Shown one piece after another: positions 3,906-7,713 of a stretch of 7,713 bases of DNA (within the stretch, counting starts at the first letter, position 1; every line of letters starts with the position of its first letter). This DNA comes from Synechococcus sp. UW140. Lineage in GTDB: Bacteria; Cyanobacteriota; Cyanobacteriia; PCC-6307; Cyanobiaceae. The DNA lies in NCBI GenBank assembly GCA_945878795.1, contig CAMDWF010000102.1, positions 1 to 7,713 of the forward strand, written 5' to 3'. A program made the translations under genes and the position numbers. The notes beneath the pieces were generated by a model. It was given only the letters and a program-made list of their open reading frames with translations, did no database searches and was not told where the DNA came from.

Positions 3906-6900
3906 GCTTCTCGATCCAGGCCTCGCTCTGGAGCACCAGTTCGCGCAGGCGTTCCAGCTGGCTTGCTTGTGCAACCGTCCAGAGCTCGCGGTGATGGGCT
4001 TCCAGTAATCGCTCGGCCATGTCCCGCAGGGCCCAGGGGTTGCAGTCGCGCAAAAAGTCCAGCACCGGCTGGGAGGCCAGCCAGGTGTCGCAGATGGCCC
4101 CATAGCTCCACTGGGGCACCCGGCCGGTGCTGGCGCCGTAGGCGAAGAGATAGTCAAGGCTGGCGGCCATCTCGAAGCCACCTTTGTATCCATGGGTGCC
4201 CATCGCCTCGATCCAGCGGGGATTGAGCAGACGCGAACGCAGCACCTTGTCGAACTCCTTCTCGATGCGGTGCAGGCGCGGCCGGCTCTGGCGGGAATGG
4301 TCCCCAAACCACAGGGACGGGGGACGCCCCTGCAGTCGTTCGACGGCGGCGCTCAGGCCCCCCTGGAATTGGTAGTAATCATCGGAATCGAGCAGGTCGT
4401 GCTCGCGGTTGTCCTGGTTGTGGAGCACCACCTGTACCGTGGCGAGTCGCTGCTCTAGCCCTTGGCGATCGCCAGCGGCCGCAAGCCCCCCCTCGCTGCC
4501 AGCCTCGCTGTCGTAGCGCCAGCTGCTCCAGGCGAGAAAGGCTTCACCCAGATCGCCGCGATTTTCCCAGTGACCGCTGTCGATTAACCCCTGCAGGCCC
4601 GCGCCGTAGGCCCCAGGCGCCGAACCGAAGACCCGGGAGGCATGGCCCTCGCGCCTGGCGGCAGCGGCCAGGGGATTGTCAGACCCCTCCTCGTTGAGGT
4701 TCGCCACCAGCTGGCAGGCGGTGTTCACCCAGCGCACCAGTTGGGGGAAAGCATCCCGAAACAGACCGGAGATGCGCAGGGTCACATCAACCCGGGGGCG
4801 ACCCAACAGGGAAAGCGGTATCACCTCCAGATCCACAAGACGACGGCTGGGGCCATCCCACACCGGCCGCACCCCCATCAGCGCCAGGGCCTGGGCGATG
4901 TCTTCACCGCCATTGCGCATCGTGGCCGTTCCCCACACCGACAACACCAGCACCCGTAGATCTTCGCCCTCCTCCTGGCGGTGCAGTTCAAGCAATAACT
5001 CGGCGCTACGGCGACCCAGATCCCAGGCGGCTTCCGTGGGCAGACCGCGGAGGTCGACGCTGTAGAAGTTACGACCTGTGGGCAGGACATCGGGGCGCCC
5101 ACGGGTGGGGGCACCGGAGGGGCCTGCGGCGATGCGGCCGCCCCCCATGGCCTGCAGAAAGGCATGGCGCTCGGCTTCGGCGCAGGCCAGCAAGCGCGGC
5201 AGTAATTGTTCACGCAGATGCTGCAGGGCCCGCTCGCTGCAGTTGCCAGGACCGAAGGGGACCAGGGCCGGGATGGTCCGCTCCGCAGGTACGGGTTCCG
5301 CCGCCATCTGCCCTTTGAGCGCTAACTCGTGGCGCACCAGATCCAGGGCCCAGGCCTCCAACCAGGCCACCACATCACCAACGCACCGTACCGAGCCCTC
5401 TGCTGGTGCGCAGGACGGCTGGGGGGAGGCCAGGGCCAGCTGGGCCCAGCGCCCAGCGTCGGCTGGGCCCAGCCGCTGCTCTTCCGGATCGCTCCAGGGG
5501 TCGAGATCCAATCCCAGATCCTGGGCCAGGGCCTGGGTCAGGCCAGGGGTGCCGGCTTGGGGAGCCCGCGCCAGGCAAAGCAACAATTCCGCCAGGCGCT
5601 CCTGCTGCGGCAGACACCCATAGACATGGAGTCCCAGGCGAATCTGGGCTTCCTTGAGTTCGCAGAGGTAACCATCTGCCGCCGCCAGGCGCTCTTCCAA
5701 ACCGTCATCGCTCCCCAGGGGCAACTCCATCCCTTCGATCTGCTCGGCCAACAAACTGCGCAGCCGGCCCACGCGGTCGCCCCCCAGCTGGGTCGCCTGC
5801 CAATATTCATCCAGCAGGGCCTCCAGCACCTGGAGCCCCCCATGCAGGCCAGCCCGGCCCAGGGGCGGGGTGAGATGGTCGAGGATCACCGCCTGGGCGC
5901 GGCGTTTGGCCTGGCTGCCCTCGCCTGGGTCGTTGACGATGAATGGATAGAGATGGGGCATCGGGCCCAACGCCCATTCCGGGAAGCAGTCCCCAGAGAG
6001 CCCCACACCCTTGCCCGGCAGCCATTCAAGGTTGCCGTGCTTGCCCACATGCACCACCACCTGGCTGCCGTGGCTCTGGCGCATCCACAGGTATTGGGCC
6101 AGGTAGGCGTGGGTGGGCGGTAGATCGGGGCTGTGGTAGGTGAGGCTTGGATCGCGGTCGTAGCCCCGTTCCGGCTGGATCAACACCAGCACCGCTCCGT
6201 AGGAAATGCCCCGGATCGGGAAGGCGGGGCCGCCCGGCCGCTGTTCCAGGTCCCGATCGAGCTGGGGGTGGCCCCAGACGGCCTCCAGCCTTTGGCGTCC
6301 CGCCTCAGGCAGCGACCGATACCAGCTCTCATAGGCCGCCAGGGGAAGATGGCTTAGGGTCGGCCTGTGGTCGCTTTCCGGATCGTTGCTGCGGCCGGCC
6401 AGCAGTCTGTCCATCAGGGCCGCCCCATCGGCTGGCAGCGCCTGGGGATCCCCCAGGTCGTAGCCGGCTTCGGCCAGCCAGCCCAACATCAGGGATGTAC
6501 TTGCTGGTGTGTCGAGGCCAACCCCATTGGCCAGGCGCCCATTGCGGTTGGGGTAATTGGCCAGCACCAGGGCCAGCCGGCGCTGCGCCACGGGGGTCTG
6601 GCGCAACTTCACCCAGGCGCTGGTGAGTTGGGCGATCCAGGCCAGCCGTTCCTCATCGGGGCAAAGCCGTTGCAACGCAGTCGCCAAGCGGCGGCTGCTG
6701 CCGGTCGTTTCTTTGAACGCCCCCACGCGGGTGATGATGCGGCCATCCAGCTCGGGCAAGGCCACCTGCAGGCTCAGGTCCAGGGGGCCCAGACCAATGC
6801 TGCTTTCCTGCCAACTCTGACGGGGCCGGGTGCTCGAGAGCACCTGCAACACCGGCACCCCCAACTGCTCCCACAGGGGCGCCCCCAATCCCGCCTCCTC

Positions 6901-7701
6901 AAAGCGCACCGAAGCGAAGCCGGTGGCGCACAGCACCGCCTGGACCCCTTCACGGCCAAACCAATCCGCCACCCCCTGCTGCACGGCCGGTTCCCTCAGG
7001 CTGCTCACCCAGAGCGCCCGGGGTGCCAGCCCCTGCTGGCGCAAAGCCTGCAAGGTCGCCCCCATGAAGGCCAGGTCTCCCGCTTGCAACAGGGAGCGAT
7101 ACAGCAGCACCCCCACCCGGGGCCCGTCCTCCTGTTGCCAATCGTGGCGCTCCGGGTCGCTGCTTGGGATGACAATGGGTACTACCGGCTCCTCACCGGC
7201 CACCAAGGCATTCCAGCAGGACAGCACTTGGCGCAGATTCGCCGGTCCCCCCTCGCGCCAACAGCGGCCCAGGGCCAGGGCTAGGGGCACCGGCAAGGTA
7301 CCCAGGGCCGCCAGCTCCTGCTCCTGTTCCGCCGTGCCCGCCATAATCAGCAGATGGCGGTTGCGCCCTTGGCCCTGCTTGGCGGCCCAGCGTTGCAAGC
7401 GTTCGAGGCCATAGCTCCAGTGACCCCGGCCGCCCAGCAGCCTCACCGCCACGAGCTGGGTGCTGGAGAGACTGCGGCCGACGTAGTGGTCAATGGCGGC
7501 CGGGTGGCTGAGGGCCGCCAAAGGCAGGGCCCGCATTTCCCCTGTGAGCCGCTCGGGTTCGGCGGCCAGCAGGCCATCGAGGGCCGCCAGGTCCGTGGCG
7601 GCACTGCTCAGAAAGACCACGGGGGCTGGGGGCTGTTCGATCAACCCCCCTTGGTCGGGAGGGGCGGAGAGGTCCCCAGGGACGGCGGCAAGGCGATGCA
7701 T
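3901..7701 (-). CDS. cobN: Cobaltochelatase large subunit CobN
   Basis: CobN is the large, porphyrin-binding subunit of the ATP-dependent chelatase that inserts cobalt into the corrin ring during B12-type cofactor synthesis in the cytoplasm. The 1266-residue length fits the family. The N-terminus MHRLAAVPGD followed by APVVFLSSAATDLAALDGLL (about 26-45) is the form I know from cyanobacterial CobN. It differs from ChlH, the related Mg-chelatase subunit. CobN/ChlH core motifs include VVVHVGKHGNLEWLPGKG with HVGKHG at 551-556, GLHGGLQVLEALLDEYW near 615-630, LPTGRNFYSVDLRGLP near 870, NLNEEGSDNPLAA near 995, and THGYKGGFEMAASLDY at 1169-1184. The frame is intact with no frameshift. The start is ATG at 7701-7699, 12 bp from the window edge, so its promoter and ribosome site are outside. 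Cyanobacteria generally lack CobS and CobT, and the Mg-chelatase subunits ChlI and ChlD have been proposed as ATPase partners. Neither is in this window. It converges with the rightward hemJ gene group. Confidence 0.94.
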   Translation of the reverse strand: MHRLAAVPGDLSAPPDQGGLIEQPPAPVVFLSSAATDLAALDGLLAAEPERLTGEMRALPLAALSHPAAIDHYVGRSLSSTQLVAVRLLGGRGHWSYGLERLQRWAAKQGQGRNRHLLIMAGTAEQEQELAALGTLPVPLALALGRCWREGGPANLRQVLSCWNALVAGEEPVVPIVIPSSDPERHDWQQEDGPRVGVLLYRSLLQAGDLAFMGATLQALRQQGLAPRALWVSSLREPAVQQGVADWFGREGVQAVLCATGFASVRFEEAGLGAPLWEQLGVPVLQVLSSTRPRQSWQESSIGLGPLDLSLQVALPELDGRIITRVGAFKETTGSSRRLATALQRLCPDEERLAWIAQLTSAWVKLRQTPVAQRRLALVLANYPNRNGRLANGVGLDTPASTSLMLGWLAEAGYDLGDPQALPADGAALMDRLLAGRSNDPESDHRPTLSHLPLAAYESWYRSLPEAGRQRLEAVWGHPQLDRDLEQRPGGPAFPIRGISYGAVLVLIQPERGYDRDPSLTYHSPDLPPTHAYLAQYLWMRQSHGSQVVVHVGKHGNLEWLPGKGVGLSGDCFPEWALGPMPHLYPFIVNDPGEGSQAKRRAQAVILDHLTPPLGRAGLHGGLQVLEALLDEYWQATQLGGDRVGRLRSLLAEQIEGMELPLGSDDGLEERLAAADGYLCELKEAQIRLGLHVYGCLPQQERLAELLLCLARAPQAGTPGLTQALAQDLGLDLDPWSDPEEQRLGPADAGRWAQLALASPQPSCAPAEGSVRCVGDVVAWLEAWALDLVRHELALKGQMAAEPVPAERTIPALVPFGPGNCSERALQHLREQLLPRLLACAEAERHAFLQAMGGGRIAAGPSGAPTRGRPDVLPTGRNFYSVDLRGLPTEAAWDLGRRSAELLLELHRQEEGEDLRVLVLSVWGTATMRNGGEDIAQALALMGVRPVWDGPSRRLVDLEVIPLSLLGRPRVDVTLRISGLFRDAFPQLVRWVNTACQLVANLNEEGSDNPLAAAARREGHASRVFGSAPGAYGAGLQGLIDSGHWENRGDLGEAFLAWSSWRYDSEAGSEGGLAAAGDRQGLEQRLATVQVVLHNQDNREHDLLDSDDYYQFQGGLSAAVERLQGRPPSLWFGDHSRQSRPRLHRIEKEFDKVLRSRLLNPRWIEAMGTHGYKGGFEMAASLDYLFAYGASTGRVPQWSYGAICDTWLASQPVLDFLRDCNPWALRDMAERLLEAHHRELWTVAQASQLERLRELVLQSEAWIEKR
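4464..4473. repeat. HIP1 palindrome GGCGATCGCC
   Basis: This contains the octamer GCGATCGC, the highly iterated palindrome 1 that is over-represented in many cyanobacterial genomes. It sits inside cobN and is read through as coding sequence. It is a taxonomic marker of modest weight, as it is the only copy I found in the window. Confidence 0.75.
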
Positions 7702-7713
7702 GGCCCCATCCTG

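Noticed and set aside
3249..4307. Leftward 352-codon open frame across the cobN end
   Set aside because: It runs antisense to the 180-residue gene and in another frame over the cobN 3' end. Its translation is low-complexity and cobN is clearly the true gene there.
6367..7284. Rightward 305-codon open frame
   Set aside because: It lies antisense to the well-supported cobN. Long antisense frames are expected in GC-rich coding DNA, and the translation is rich in Gln/His/Pro with no motif.
3901..7701. Calling the large leftward gene chlH (Mg-chelatase subunit H)
   Set aside because: The N-terminus (MHRLAAVPGD...) and length of 1266 fit CobN. ChlH has a different, longer N-terminal region of about 1330 residues in total.
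1..7713. CRISPR arrays, tRNA or rRNA genes, phage attachment sites
   Set aside because: I looked for regularly spaced repeats, cloverleaf-like segments and rRNA signatures and saw none.

Overview
The window looks like the chromosome of a small, GC-rich unicellular cyanobacterium of the Synechococcus/Cyanobium type. The evidence is a cyanobacterial-type HemJ, a large CobN, tightly packed short-spaced genes, and one HIP1 octamer (GCGATCGC) extended to a 10-bp palindrome. Genus-level placement is inference from these features, not from any database comparison.

Left end (1-759): the last 46 residues of an IS1595/ISXO2-type transposase run in from outside the window. After it comes a visibly AT-richer reading frame of 165 codons with a weak TTG start and no recognised family. 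That frame stays open right up to the transposase stop codon, so it may be a gene whose 5' end was cut by the insertion. This end looks like accessory or transferred DNA.

Middle (760-2016): a leftward gene encodes an unrecognised 252-residue protein with a proline/glycine-rich linker, a helical core and a very acidic tail. It is divergently transcribed from a rightward 61-residue protein with two CX3C pairs. The 243-bp region between them carries four separate short palindromes. The best of these, at 1678-1710, has the layout of a repressor operator.

Core metabolic block (2017-7713): hemJ (protoporphyrinogen IX oxidase, heme/chlorophyll synthesis) overlaps by 14 bp a compact PHP-domain phosphoesterase gene that has its own strong Shine-Dalgarno site inside hemJ. 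An unrecognised 180-residue protein with an Ala-rich tail follows. Converging from the right, with only 12 bp between stop codons, is a complete 1266-residue cobN (large subunit of the cobaltochelatase for corrin synthesis). Two tetrapyrrole enzymes therefore lie close together, although on opposite strands.

Most of the block is ordinary core genome. The parts most worth a second look are the palindrome-dense region with its twin-CX3C mini-protein, and the IS/AT-rich junction at the left edge. I did not find convincing evidence of a new multi-gene system.
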